Origin: Streptomyces sp. Je 1-79
GTDB taxonomy: Bacteria; Actinomycetota; Actinomycetes; Streptomycetales; Streptomycetaceae
Reading direction: 5' to 3'
NCBI RefSeq assembly: GCF_025195125.1
Contig: NZ_JAMGSL010000025.1
Coordinates: 1-32,956 of the forward strand
Length of the DNA: 32,956 nucleotides
Shown here: positions 1-8,464 of the stretch, in pieces
Layout: the number at the start of each line of letters is the position of its first letter
Numbering within the stretch: the first letter of the stretch is position 1
Made by a program: the position numbers and the translations under genes
The notes under the pieces: generated by a model
Told to the model about the DNA's origin: nothing
Databases searched by the model: none
The model's input: only the letters and a program-made list of their open reading frames with translations

Positions 1-7
1 CGAGACG

Positions 8-949
8 TCAGGAACCGCTGTTGACTTCGGCCGAGGTGACGGCCCCCGAGCCCGCACCCCACTTGTCCAGCGCCTTCTTGTACGAACCGTCGTTGATGAT
101 CACGTCCAGTGCTTCCGCCAGCGCGTCACGCAGCTGCGTGTCCTTCTTGTCGACCGCGATGCCGAAGGGGCCGGCCTCGATCTGCTCCCCGACGATCTCG
201 AAGGTCTTCCCGCCACCGGCCGTACGCGCCAGGTGCAGGGCGACCGGGAAGTCGTTGACCCCGGCGACCGCGCCGCCGGCCTTGACGCGGGTCTGGGCCT
301 CGGCGTCGGTCGGGAAGGCCTCGATCGCGACGGCCGGCCTTCCTTCGGCCTCGCACTTCTTCGACTGCGTCTTCACGACGTTCTCGAACGTCGTGCCTCT
401 CTGTACGGCGGCCTTTCTCCCGCAGAGATCGGCTATGGACCTGATGTTCTGCGGATTGCCCTTCTGGACGTACACGACGGAGCCCGCGGTGAAGTAGTCG
501 ACGAAGTCCACGCCGTTGCCGGTCTTCTGGCCCTTGTCGTCAAGACCCTCCTGACGGGCCTTGGTGTCGCTCATCGACGACATGACGACGTCCTGCCGCC
601 CGGAGGTGAGGGAGGTGATGAGGCTGTCGAACGTACCGCTGGTGAAGACGAACTTCACGCCGAGCTGCTTTCCGAGAGCGTCGGCGATGTCCGGGTCGAC
701 ACCGACGATCCTGCCGTTCTCCATGAACTCCATCGGGGCGTAGGCGGCGTCCGTACCGACCCTGATGACGCCCGCGTCCTGGTACTTCTTCGGAAGCTTG
801 GCGAACAGCGGAGCGTCGCTCCGGCCACCGTCGGTGCCACCGCTCTGGCTGGTGCCGGTCTGGTCGCCACAGGCGGCCAGCAGCAGCGTGGCTGTCGTCG
901 CGGCTACGGCAGCGGTGATCGTCTGACGGATCGGAATGCGTGCGGCCAT
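8..949 (-). CDS. Amino-acid ABC transporter substrate-binding lipoprotein
   Basis: A 313-residue extracellular solute receptor of the SBP_bac_3 family, which captures polar amino acids for an ABC importer. Residues 1-26 form a lipoprotein signal ending in the lipobox LLAAC, with Cys27 the predicted lipidated residue. The mature protein opens with the family pattern VGTDAAYAPMEF followed by GVDPDIADALGKQLG, and continues to a typical C-terminus. I chose the ATG at 949 because it directly precedes the signal peptide and GAGAGAG lies just upstream; a longer frame has no signal peptide at its front. It lies 58 bases downstream of the decarboxylase gene on the same strand, so the two are probably co-transcribed. 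No permease or ATPase is in the window; they may lie beyond the left edge. The exact ligand cannot be read from sequence; a basic amino acid would fit the neighbour but is inference. Confidence 0.9.
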   Translation of the reverse strand: MAARIPIRQTITAAVAATTATLLLAACGDQTGTSQSGGTDGGRSDAPLFAKLPKKYQDAGVIRVGTDAAYAPMEFMENGRIVGVDPDIADALGKQLGVKFVFTSGTFDSLITSLTSGRQDVVMSSMSDTKARQEGLDDKGQKTGNGVDFVDYFTAGSVVYVQKGNPQNIRSIADLCGRKAAVQRGTTFENVVKTQSKKCEAEGRPAVAIEAFPTDAEAQTRVKAGGAVAGVNDFPVALHLARTAGGGKTFEIVGEQIEAGPFGIAVDKKDTQLRDALAEALDVIINDGSYKKALDKWGAGSGAVTSAEVNSGS

Positions 950-1007
950 GGTCGTGCTCTCTCTCGGGGAGGGGTGAGGTGGAAAGGCCCGGGGCGTGCC
1001 CGGCGGC

Positions 1008-2507
1008 TCAGTCGACGACGCGCAGCCGGGTGACGCCCAGGTCGAGCGCCCCACGGACGTGTCCGTTCGGTGCGGTCGCGGTCTGCTGGAGGAAGTGGAC
1101 GACCTCGGCGGTGATGACCTCGCCCGGCAGGACGTTGGGGATGCCGGGCGGATAGGCGGCGAGCGTGTCCGCGGAGATCCGTCCCACGGCCTGCTCCGCG
1201 GGCAGTACCCGGGTCGGGCTCAGGAACGCCTCACGTGCGGTCAGCTTCGCGGCGCCCGGGGCCGGCAGTTGCAGCATCGCCGCCCGCTCGGTGCCGGAGG
1301 CGGTGAGCGGGGAGGGCAGGGTGTGCAGCGCTTCGAGGAACCGGTCGGTGTCGGGGACGAATCCCGCGCCGATCACGGCGACGATCGCCGCGTCGGTCGC
1401 CACCTCGACCATGATCTGGTGGTCCTGGAAGAGCCGTCGCCTGGCCTCGTGCCCCGTGATCCCGCCTGCCCGGGTGTCGAGCGCGATCCGCAGCGGATCG
1501 GCGCCGACGATGTCGGGGAAGGCGTCGAACCCGTCGCTCACCACGGTGAAGCGGCCGAGTGCGCGCACCACCCCGCGTACCTTGTCCGCCGCCTCGACCG
1601 ACGCCGCCGTCGCGTCCGTGTCGAGGACCAGGCTCCTGCGGGCGAGATCGAGCGACGCGGTCAGCAGGGCGCTCGCGCTGGTGGACTGCACCAGCCGGAA
1701 CGCCCGGTCCACGAGCGGTTCGAGCCGGTCCGCGAACGGCCCCTCTGCCACGTGCAGCATCGCCGACTGCGTGAGGCTGCCCCCGAGCTTGTGCGTACTG
1801 GAGGTCACCATGTCGGCGCCCAAGGAGAGCGCACCCGCCGGCAGGGCGGGGTGGAACCCGAAGTGCGATCCCCAGGCCTCGTCGACGACGAGGGGAACAC
1901 CCGCGGCGTGGGCCGCGTCCGCGATGGCGCGCACATCGGCCACCGCGCCGAAGTAGCTCGGGGAGACGATGTAGACGGCGGCCGCGTCCGGCGTCCGCTC
2001 CAGCGCCTCCGCCACGTCCGTGGCCGTCACGCCGTGGGCGATGCCCTGCTCGGGGTCGACGGAGGGCTGGACGAAGACCGCGTCCATGCCCGAGAGCACC
2101 AGTCCGTCGATCACGCTGGAGTGCACGCTGCGCTGCACGACGAGCGTGCCGCCCAGCGCGGGGGCCACCATCGAGGCGATCTGGTTGCCCTGCGAGGCGC
2201 CGTTGGTCAGGAACCAGGTGCGCCGTGCGCCCCAGGCTTCGGCGGCCAGCGCCAGCGCCGTGTCGAGCGGAGTGTCCGGACCGAGGTCGATGCCGTCGAG
2301 CAGCGGCGGGAAGTCCATGGCCGTGATCCGCGAACCGAAGAAGCCGGCGAGGTCCGACCCGGGGGCCGCGGCGTGGCCGGGGACGTTCAGCCTCAGCCAG
2401 TCCCGTCCCGCGTGGGCGAGTACGGCCTCGGCGTACGGAGCCGAGAGCTGGCCGGGGCCAGGATCGGTGGGGGAGGGGGTGCGGTGATCGGTCGTTCGCG
2501 TGTTCAC
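1008..2507 (-). CDS. Orn/Lys/Arg-type PLP-dependent decarboxylase
   Basis: A 499-residue fold-type I PLP enzyme of the Orn/Lys/Arg decarboxylase major-domain family; it should convert a basic amino acid to the diamine (lysine to cadaverine, or ornithine/arginine equivalents). Visible landmarks are LNVPGHAA near 40-48, TNGASQGN near 101-108 (phosphate-binding loop), VDEAWGSH near 208-215 with the cofactor-binding Asp, and SSTHKLGG with the Schiff-base Lys at about 240. The C-terminal PPGIPNVLPGE motif is also characteristic. The frame stays open far upstream, but the GTG at 2507 is chosen because any earlier start would run into the divergent LysR gene. No strong Shine-Dalgarno is visible before it. 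It heads the operon with the solute-binding lipoprotein and is probably controlled by the LysR regulator across the 72-base gap. Substrate choice within the family is not resolvable here. Confidence 0.88.
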   Translation of the reverse strand: MNTRTTDHRTPSPTDPGPGQLSAPYAEAVLAHAGRDWLRLNVPGHAAAPGSDLAGFFGSRITAMDFPPLLDGIDLGPDTPLDTALALAAEAWGARRTWFLTNGASQGNQIASMVAPALGGTLVVQRSVHSSVIDGLVLSGMDAVFVQPSVDPEQGIAHGVTATDVAEALERTPDAAAVYIVSPSYFGAVADVRAIADAAHAAGVPLVVDEAWGSHFGFHPALPAGALSLGADMVTSSTHKLGGSLTQSAMLHVAEGPFADRLEPLVDRAFRLVQSTSASALLTASLDLARRSLVLDTDATAASVEAADKVRGVVRALGRFTVVSDGFDAFPDIVGADPLRIALDTRAGGITGHEARRRLFQDHQIMVEVATDAAIVAVIGAGFVPDTDRFLEALHTLPSPLTASGTERAAMLQLPAPGAAKLTAREAFLSPTRVLPAEQAVGRISADTLAAYPPGIPNVLPGEVITAEVVHFLQQTATAPNGHVRGALDLGVTRLRVVD

Positions 2508-2541
2508 CCCGGGAGCGTGACACGCGTCCAGCCATCGAGGA

Positions 2542-2579
2542 ATGGTGGACTTTTCAAGACCCCTCCATAGGATCTCTAT
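2542..2579. promoter_or_regulatory. Divergent LysR/decarboxylase control region with leaderless LysR promoter
   Basis: The 72-base gap between the two divergent genes holds an imperfect inverted repeat ATGGTGG (2542-2548) / CCTCCAT (2562-2568) and a second dyad ATAG-N5-CTAT (2567-2579). LysR-type regulators usually bind dyads in such gaps. A -10-like TAGGAT (2568-2573) lies 6 bases before the LysR ATG, and TGGACT (2546-2551) lies 16 bases upstream of it as a possible -35. This predicts a leaderless LysR mRNA with the operator overlapping its promoter. The repeats are seen directly; binding is inferred. Confidence 0.5.
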
Positions 2580-3497
2580 ATGCTCGACGTACGACATCTC
2601 CAGGTACTCCGCTCCATCGCGCAGGAAGGCTCGCTCGCCGCCGCCGGCCGCGCACTGCACTACAGCCAGCCCACGATCACCCATCACCTGGCGTCCCTGG
2701 AAGCGCACTTCAACGCCCAGCTCGTCCAGCGCGGACCACGAGGTGCCACCCTGACCGAGCTGGGCGAAGCCCTGCTGCCGCACGCCGACGCCGTACTCGA
2801 ACGCCTGCGTCACGCCGAGCTGGAAGTGCGGAACCTCGCCGAGCGCGGCATGCGCACCCTCCACATCGGCACCTTCCCCACCGCCGGGGCCCTGCTCCTG
2901 GCGCCGGCGGTCAAGCGCCTCCACCAGCAGGGCGTCCACATCTCGCTCACCGAAGGCGAGCTGCCCCGGCTCCTGCGGGGGCTGCGGTCCAGGGAGTTGC
3001 AGGCGGCGCTCGTCTTCTCCCAGCCCGGCGACCGCCTCAACCTCGAAGAAGAGGTCGAGGTCCACCCGCTGCTGTCCGATCCGCTCCTTCTGGTCATGCC
3101 GGTAGACCACCCGTGCGCGTCGAGGGACGAGGTTCCGCTCGCCGATCTGCGCGACACCGCATGGGTGGGTGCCGCCGACCCGCACGACCCGTGCGACCGC
3201 GTCCTGGCATGGGCGTGCGGCCAGGAGGGCTTCGAGCCGCTGCACGCGATGCGCACGGACGACTACGCGGTGGTCCAGGGCCTCGTGGCCGCCGGAACGG
3301 GCGTGGCGCTCATCCCCCGCCTCGCGCTCGGAGCTTCCCGACCCGACCTGGTCGTACGACCCCTGGCCGGACCGGTCCTCGCCCGGGAGATCAGCGTCGC
3401 CGTCCTGCGCTCGACCTCGGCCCAGGCCGCCCAGGAGCTGGTCTCGGCGCTGCTGGAACAGGCGGCGCTGATCGCCGGGCGCTGGGCCACGGCCTGA
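2580..3497 (+). CDS. LysR-family transcriptional regulator
   Basis: A 305-residue LysR-type regulator. The N-terminal winged helix-turn-helix covers residues about 1-60, with the typical sequence RHLQVLRSIAQEGSLAAAGR followed by SQPTITHHLASLE and LVQRGPRGATLTELG. A linker helix precedes the two-lobed effector-binding domain (about 90-300), which includes LHIGTFPTAGALLLAPAV and GLVAAGTGVALIPRLAL. It is divergent from the decarboxylase and faces the diaminopimelate-decarboxylase homologue tail to tail, so it most likely controls the decarboxylase/binding-protein operon in response to an amino acid or amine. The ATG at 2580 follows a -10-like TAGGAT by 6 bases, which supports a leaderless start. 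The effector is unknown. Confidence 0.93.
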   Translation: MLDVRHLQVLRSIAQEGSLAAAGRALHYSQPTITHHLASLEAHFNAQLVQRGPRGATLTELGEALLPHADAVLERLRHAELEVRNLAERGMRTLHIGTFPTAGALLLAPAVKRLHQQGVHISLTEGELPRLLRGLRSRELQAALVFSQPGDRLNLEEEVEVHPLLSDPLLLVMPVDHPCASRDEVPLADLRDTAWVGAADPHDPCDRVLAWACGQEGFEPLHAMRTDDYAVVQGLVAAGTGVALIPRLALGASRPDLVVRPLAGPVLAREISVAVLRSTSAQAAQELVSALLEQAALIAGRWATA

Positions 3498-3520
3498 CCA
3501 GCGGTCCGTCGGCCCATCAC

Positions 3521-3628
3521 CCGATGTCGGCGCCGCCCACTGCGGTTCCGGCCCCGGGGGTTCACCCGATGCCGACGCCGCCCACTGCGGTTCCGGCCCC
3601 GGGGGTTCACCCGATGCCGACGCCGCCC
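3521..3628. repeat. 45-bp tandem repeat duplicating the lysA-like 3' end
   Basis: Two full 45-bp units (3521-3565 and 3566-3610, differing at only two or so positions) are followed by the start of a third (3611-3628). The third unit is the coding end of the diaminopimelate-decarboxylase homologue. Each unit therefore repeats the same last codons and TGA stop of that gene, in the same frame because 45 is a multiple of three. The array lies in the convergent gap between the LysR gene and this gene. It looks like slippage duplication of a gene terminus; each unit contains the G/C-rich palindrome CCCCGGGG. Confidence 0.85.
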
Positions 3629-4929
3629 GTTCCGGTGCCGCCGTCGACGTCGCGCCGCAGCAGATCGTCGTACGTCTCCCTGCGGACCACTTCACGGGCC
3701 TCTCCGTCACGGCAGAACACGACGGGCGGACGCCTGGCGCCGTTGTAGTTGTTGGCGAGCGAGGAGCAGTACGCACCGGTCACCGGCACGGCGACGACAT
3801 CGTCGACCCGAGGCTCCCGCAGCGGGAGGTCACGGATCAGCGTGTCCCCCGACTCGCAGTGGCGTCCGACGAGATCGCACCGCTCGCCGCCGCCGACACG
3901 CGAGGCGACCGTCGCCTCGAACCGCTGGCCGTACAGCATCGGCTCCAGGTTGTCGGCCATCCCGCCGTCCACGGCGACCAGGGTGCGGGGCCCGGGCTTG
4001 ACCGTGACCACGCGGTAGAGGGTCATGGCGGCCTCGGCCACCAGCGAGCGGCCGGGCTCGATGATCAGACGGGCCGTCGACGGAAGGTGCTTGCGCGCCG
4101 CGTCGGTCAGGGTCCGTACGTACTCCTCGACGGTCGGCGGACGGTCGTCGTAGGTGTAGCGGACGCCGAGTCCGCCGCCCAGGTCGTAGACGGCGTGCTC
4201 GCCCAGCTCCCCGATGGCGGCCAGAGCCTCGACGGCCTTCCGGAACGGCTCGGTGTCGAGCAGCTGCGAGCCCACGTGCACGTGCAGGCCCTCCAACAGC
4301 AGACGGTCACTCGCCGCGAGGCGCTCGGCCGCCCGGACCGCGTCGGGGACGGAGAGCCCGAACTTCGAGCCGCGCTGCCCGGTGACCATCGCCTCGTGGG
4401 TGTCGGCGGACACCTCCGGGATGACCCGGAGCAGCACCCGCTGTCGGCGGTCACCCACCACGCGCTCCAGACGGTCGATGTCGTCGAAGTTGTCGACCAC
4501 GATCGTGCCGGCACCGGCGTCCACCGCCATTGCCAGTTCGTCCGTGGTCTTGGCGTTCCCGTGGACGACGAGCCGTGCGGGATCGACACCCGCCGCGAGG
4601 GCGGTCACGAGCTCACCGCCCCCTGCCACGTCCACTCCCAGGCCCTCCTCGACCAGGGTCCGGACGATCGCGGTGCAGGGGAACGACTTCGAGGCGAAGA
4701 CCACTTGGCTGTTCGGCCAATGCTCCGTCATGGCGCTGACGTACCGCCGTGCCCGGCGGCGCAGCGCGTTCTCGTCGACCACGACCGCCGGGGTCCCGAA
4801 GCGGTCGGCCAGATCGGTCACGCGGCACCCGCCGACCACGAGCTCACCCTGTTCGTCCAGGTGAGAGCCATCGGGGAAGAGGCCGATGAGTGCGGTGGCG
4901 GGCGGGGCGGGCTGTTCGACGACGGTCAT
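3607..4929 (-). CDS. lysA: Diaminopimelate decarboxylase (fold-type III PLP decarboxylase)
   Basis: A 440-residue alanine-racemase-fold PLP decarboxylase; the family converts meso-diaminopimelate to L-lysine. Conserved signatures are present in order: FASKSF with the PLP lysine at about 81, HVHVGSQ near 216-222, GGGLG near 251-255 and EPGRS near 291-295 for phosphate binding, the catalytic CESGD with Cys at about 358, and ANNYNGARRPP near the C-terminus. The ATG at 4929 is chosen over an upstream in-frame ATG because GGGAG sits 10 bases before it and homologous sequence begins there. It is not beside threonine or arginyl-tRNA-synthetase genes as primary Streptomyces lysA often is, so it may be a second copy. 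Beside a basic amino-acid decarboxylase it could feed lysine to amine synthesis, or act on a related D-amino acid or carboxyamine; the family call is firm, the exact substrate less so. Its 3' end is tandemly duplicated downstream. Confidence 0.85.
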   Translation of the reverse strand: MTVVEQPAPPATALIGLFPDGSHLDEQGELVVGGCRVTDLADRFGTPAVVVDENALRRRARRYVSAMTEHWPNSQVVFASKSFPCTAIVRTLVEEGLGVDVAGGGELVTALAAGVDPARLVVHGNAKTTDELAMAVDAGAGTIVVDNFDDIDRLERVVGDRRQRVLLRVIPEVSADTHEAMVTGQRGSKFGLSVPDAVRAAERLAASDRLLLEGLHVHVGSQLLDTEPFRKAVEALAAIGELGEHAVYDLGGGLGVRYTYDDRPPTVEEYVRTLTDAARKHLPSTARLIIEPGRSLVAEAAMTLYRVVTVKPGPRTLVAVDGGMADNLEPMLYGQRFEATVASRVGGGERCDLVGRHCESGDTLIRDLPLREPRVDDVVAVPVTGAYCSSLANNYNGARRPPVVFCRDGEAREVVRRETYDDLLRRDVDGGTGTGGVGIG

Positions 4930-5032
4930 GCGCGAAGGTCTCCCTCTTCGGAGCGACTGCTGATGCGTGGCTATCCTGGCAGCCCGCACCCCACGTCACC
5001 GTGGTCGATCTCCCGAGGAAACGAGGCACCCG

Positions 5033-6724
5033 TTGTCCGATCCGACAGCCTCCGCGACGGTGCGGGAGAGCCGAGATCCGGTCACCCTGAGGGTCCTGGC
5101 ACAGGACGCCGACGTGTCCCCGGTACGGGTGCTGGTCGCGCCCGCGGGCCTGGACGTGCGGGTGAGCGGCACGGTGATCCACGACCCCGAGGAGCCGATC
5201 CCGCACTCTCCCGGGGCCGTCCTCCTGCTCGTCGGCGTCACCATCGCCGACATCCGCGCACGCGAGGCGCTGCGCCGGGCCGCGGAACGGGAGTTCGCGG
5301 CCGTCGTGGTCAAACGACGCGGCCACGCTCCGGAGCCGCTGATCGAAGAGGCCCGGGCGTGCGGCATCGCCGTGCTCACCGTCGACGACGCGATGCCCTG
5401 GCGGAACGTCGACGCCGGGGTGAGCTGTGCGCTCGCCGCCCACGGCAGCGGGGAGACGACCGGCTCCGCACCGGCGGGCGGTGAGGAACTCTTCGCCCTC
5501 GCCGACGCGTTGGCCGCCGCCGTGGGAGGCTCGGTGGCGATCGAGGATCTGGACCAGAACGTGGTCGCCTACTCCAAGGTGGCCGGCGTCCGTATCGACT
5601 CCGTACGGGAGTGGGGCATCCTGCACCGCCGTGTCCCGGACGTACCGGAACAGCGCCGCCAGTACCGCCAGGTGCTGGCCGCGACCGGCGCCGTACGTTT
5701 TCCCGCCATGGGGGAGGAGTTGCCGAGGGCGGCGGTCGCCATCCGCGCCGGGGCACTTCCGCTGGGCACCCTGTGGGCGATCGAGCCGGAGGAAGGCCTC
5801 AGCGGCGACGCCGAGCTCCAACTCCTGGACGCGGCACGGTTCGCGGCACCTCACCTCCTGCGAGCGCTGAACCTGCCGGAGGCCGAGCGACGCATGCGGC
5901 GGGACACGCTCCGCGCGGTCCTCCACCGCTCGGGACCGCCCGCGGACGAGGCGGCGGACCTGCTCGGGCTCCGCCCCGGGGTGGAGTTCTGCCTCACCGC
6001 CTTCGCACCGGCCGCCCCCGGACGCGGCTCTGCCGGCACCGGCGAGGCCGCGACGGTGGGTGTCGACTCGGCGCTGCTCACCCATGTCGAGTGGGTGCTG
6101 ATGCGGCACTGCGCCGCGCACCGGGCGACGGCGACCGTGGCCGCCGACGCGAGCGCGGTGTACGTCCTGCTGCCCGCGACGGGCCAGGCGGCGGGCCGCC
6201 GGTTCGCGGACAGCGCGCTCGCGGCCGTCCGGCGATCGGTGGGCGACGGCGCACGGGCCGCGGTGTCCCGGCCGTACACCGATCTCGGCCAGTCCGCCGC
6301 CCTGCGCCGCGAGGCGGACGGGATCCTGCGGGCGACGGCGTACGAGAGTCCCGGACAGCCGGCCGCCGCGACGTCCGACGTACGGCACCGGATCCTGCTG
6401 GACCGCCTGGGCGACGAGCTGGAGCGCGACGCCTGGCTGCGGCTGTCGGAGGTCGACGCACTGCTGGCTCACGACCGCACCCAGGGCACCGACTACGGCG
6501 CCACGGCCATCGCCTGGCTCGACGCGACAGGCGACATCGCGTCCGCCGCAGCACGGCTGAAGGTGCATCCCAACACCTTGCGCCACCGGCTGCGGCGGAT
6601 CCACGAGCTCTTCCACATCGATCTCGGCGACCCGGACGTGCGGCTCGCCGCCTGGCTGGAACTCAGGCGCGCGGCACCGTCGGACCGCTCTCACCGGCGG
6701 GCGGCGGGACCCGGCCACCCGTGA
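5033..6724 (+). CDS. PucR-family transcriptional regulator
   Basis: A regulator of about 563 residues with the PucR layout. The N-terminal PucR domain (about 20-130) carries VRVLVAPAGLDVRVSGTVIHD, a poorly conserved GAF/GGDEF-like middle follows, and the last 60 residues form the PucR-type helix-turn-helix with TGDIASAAARLKVHPNTLRH. PucR proteins usually sense purine, amine or amino-acid catabolites and activate neighbouring catabolic or transport genes. The TTG at 5033 is chosen because GAGGAAACGAGG lies just upstream; an ATG at 4967 has no ribosome site and would add a poor N-terminus. It is divergent from the lysA-like gene (103-base gap) and converges on the APC permease, with the two reading frames overlapping by 62 bases at their 3' ends. 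It probably regulates one or both. Confidence 0.87.
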   Translation: MSDPTASATVRESRDPVTLRVLAQDADVSPVRVLVAPAGLDVRVSGTVIHDPEEPIPHSPGAVLLLVGVTIADIRAREALRRAAEREFAAVVVKRRGHAPEPLIEEARACGIAVLTVDDAMPWRNVDAGVSCALAAHGSGETTGSAPAGGEELFALADALAAAVGGSVAIEDLDQNVVAYSKVAGVRIDSVREWGILHRRVPDVPEQRRQYRQVLAATGAVRFPAMGEELPRAAVAIRAGALPLGTLWAIEPEEGLSGDAELQLLDAARFAAPHLLRALNLPEAERRMRRDTLRAVLHRSGPPADEAADLLGLRPGVEFCLTAFAPAAPGRGSAGTGEAATVGVDSALLTHVEWVLMRHCAAHRATATVAADASAVYVLLPATGQAAGRRFADSALAAVRRSVGDGARAAVSRPYTDLGQSAALRREADGILRATAYESPGQPAAATSDVRHRILLDRLGDELERDAWLRLSEVDALLAHDRTQGTDYGATAIAWLDATGDIASAAARLKVHPNTLRHRLRRIHELFHIDLGDPDVRLAAWLELRRAAPSDRSHRRAAGPGHP

Positions 6725-8231
6725 CGGTGTCGCCCGCGCCCTCCCAGCCCTCCTGGCCCTTCTGGCCCGGCGCGCTCTCGACCACGTGCGCGCCGTCCGG
6801 CGCCGCCCCGTCGTGCCGGAGCCTGGAACGGCGCCGCCCGAACGCGAGATACAGGACCGCCGCGAGGAGCAGCCAGATGCCGAACAGTGTCCAGGTGACG
6901 CCCGGCAGCAGATACGCCAGGTACAGGCAGGACAGCGCGGACAGCACGGGCACCACGGGGTAGAGGGGCACACGGAACGGGCGCGGCGCGTCCGGCGCGA
7001 TACGACGGAGCACGACCACCGCCGCCGCGACGGCGACGAACGCGATCAGCGTGCCCAGACTGGTCAGATCGGCAAGGTGCTGCAGGGGCACGAAGGCGGC
7101 GAGGAGACCCACGCCGGCGCCGACGATCCAGGTGTTGTGCACAGGGGTGTGGCGCCTGCGGTCGACACGCCGGAAGACCTCCGGCACGAGGCCGTCGCGG
7201 GCCATCGAGAACAGGATGCGGGTCTGCCCGAACAGGGTGACCAGGACGACGCTGAAGATGGACACGACCGCGCCCGCCGAGAGCACCAGCGCCGGCCAGC
7301 CCAAGCCGGTGACGTTCCTGAGGATCTCCGCCAGGACGGGCTCACCCGCGTCCGCCTGCTCGCCGAAGCGGCTCGCCGGCTGGGCGCCCACTCCCGCGAC
7401 CGCGACGGCGACGTACAGCGTGGTGACCGCGAGCAGGGTGAACAGCAGCGCCAGCGGGATCGTGCGCCGGGGGTTGCGTACCTCCTCACCGGCCGTGGAG
7501 ACGGCGTCGAAACCGACGTACGAGAAGAAGACGCCCGAGGCGGCGACCGTCACCCCGCCGATGCCCTGCGGTGCGAAGTCGGAGAAGTTGTCGCTGGTGA
7601 AGGCGGTCAGGGCGACGGCGACGAAGAAGACGAGCACGCCGATCTTGACGCACACCATGGCCGCGTTCACGCGCGCGGACTCCCTCGTCCCCCGCGCCAG
7701 AAGCAGGGAGCAGAGCAGCACCACGACCAGTGCCGGCACGTTCACCAGGCCGCCCGCGCCGGGCGGTTGACTGATGGCGTCCGGCAGCGTGACGCCGAAG
7801 AGCGCGTCGGTGACCTCGTTGAGGTACTGCCCCCAGCTCACGGCCACCGTGGAGACCGCGACCCCGTACTCGAGGATCAGGCACCAGGCGACGAGATACG
7901 CGGCACCCTCCCCGAGGGACGCGTAGGCGTAGGAGTACGTACTGCCCGACACCGGCACGGCGCCCGCCAACTCCACGTAACAGAGAGCCCCGAGCCCGGC
8001 GACCGCCGCCGCGATGGCGAACGAGACGACCACGCTGGGACCGGCCTTGGGCACGGTGGTGCCGAGGACGAAGAAGATCCCGGTGCCCACGACCGAGCTG
8101 ATGCCGAGCAGAGTCAGCTGCCACAGCCCCATGCTGCGGCGCAGCGGAGGCCCCGAGTAGTCCCCCTCGGCCTCCGCGATCATCTCGTTCAGGGGTTTGC
8201 GTCGGCGCAACTCGTCGGCGATCGAGCCCAT
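6663..8231 (-). CDS. APC-family amino-acid/amine permease
   Basis: A 522-residue membrane transporter of the amino acid-polyamine-organocation superfamily. About 12 hydrophobic segments are visible. The first contains the family motif GISSVVGTGIFFVLG, where the unwound helix binds the substrate amino and carboxyl groups, and FSYVGFDAVSTAGEEVRNP marks the sixth segment and following loop. The region resembles the cationic amino-acid branch (YfnA/CAT-like). A hydrophilic C-terminal tail of about 60 residues is rich in Gly, Pro and Glu. The ATG at 8231 is preceded by GGAGAAG. The stop lies inside the 3' end of the PucR gene on the other strand. The neighbouring decarboxylases and regulators suggest import of a basic amino acid or amine/amino-acid antiport; this is inference. 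Confidence 0.9.
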   Translation of the reverse strand: MGSIADELRRRKPLNEMIAEAEGDYSGPPLRRSMGLWQLTLLGISSVVGTGIFFVLGTTVPKAGPSVVVSFAIAAAVAGLGALCYVELAGAVPVSGSTYSYAYASLGEGAAYLVAWCLILEYGVAVSTVAVSWGQYLNEVTDALFGVTLPDAISQPPGAGGLVNVPALVVVLLCSLLLARGTRESARVNAAMVCVKIGVLVFFVAVALTAFTSDNFSDFAPQGIGGVTVAASGVFFSYVGFDAVSTAGEEVRNPRRTIPLALLFTLLAVTTLYVAVAVAGVGAQPASRFGEQADAGEPVLAEILRNVTGLGWPALVLSAGAVVSIFSVVLVTLFGQTRILFSMARDGLVPEVFRRVDRRRHTPVHNTWIVGAGVGLLAAFVPLQHLADLTSLGTLIAFVAVAAAVVVLRRIAPDAPRPFRVPLYPVVPVLSALSCLYLAYLLPGVTWTLFGIWLLLAAVLYLAFGRRRSRLRHDGAAPDGAHVVESAPGQKGQEGWEGAGDTVTGGRVPPPAGESGPTVPRA

Positions 8232-8243
8232 GGCTTCTCCTTC

Positions 8244-8288
8244 GGATCCTGCGTGACCCGCGGTTCTGCGGGCACGGTGGATCCTGCG
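8244..8288. repeat. Paired 10-bp direct repeats upstream of the permease
   Basis: GGATCCTGCG occurs at 8244-8253 and again at 8279-8288, a 35-base period, within the region just upstream of the permease start. Between them lies a short hairpin, CCCGC and GCGGG. The arrangement could be paired operator sites for a local regulator such as the PucR protein, but no binding consensus is known to me. Confidence 0.4.
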
Positions 8289-8464
8289 ACCGGGCCGAGG
8301 GCGAAACAACGGAACCACCGTGCGTCCCTCGCCCCCGACATTGGCCGATCTCACAAAGACACAGCCGACGCGGGCGACGATGATCGTGCCGCATGGACGC
8401 AGCGGCCGGCGCGTGCCCCGGAGCGCCTCACAGGGGGAGGCCGGAATCGCCGTACAGGGAGCGC

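Noticed and set aside
1008..3776. A single 922-residue minus-strand frame covering the decarboxylase and the LysR region
   Set aside because: Only the part after the GTG at 2507 is protein-like; the upstream part is the antisense of the LysR gene.
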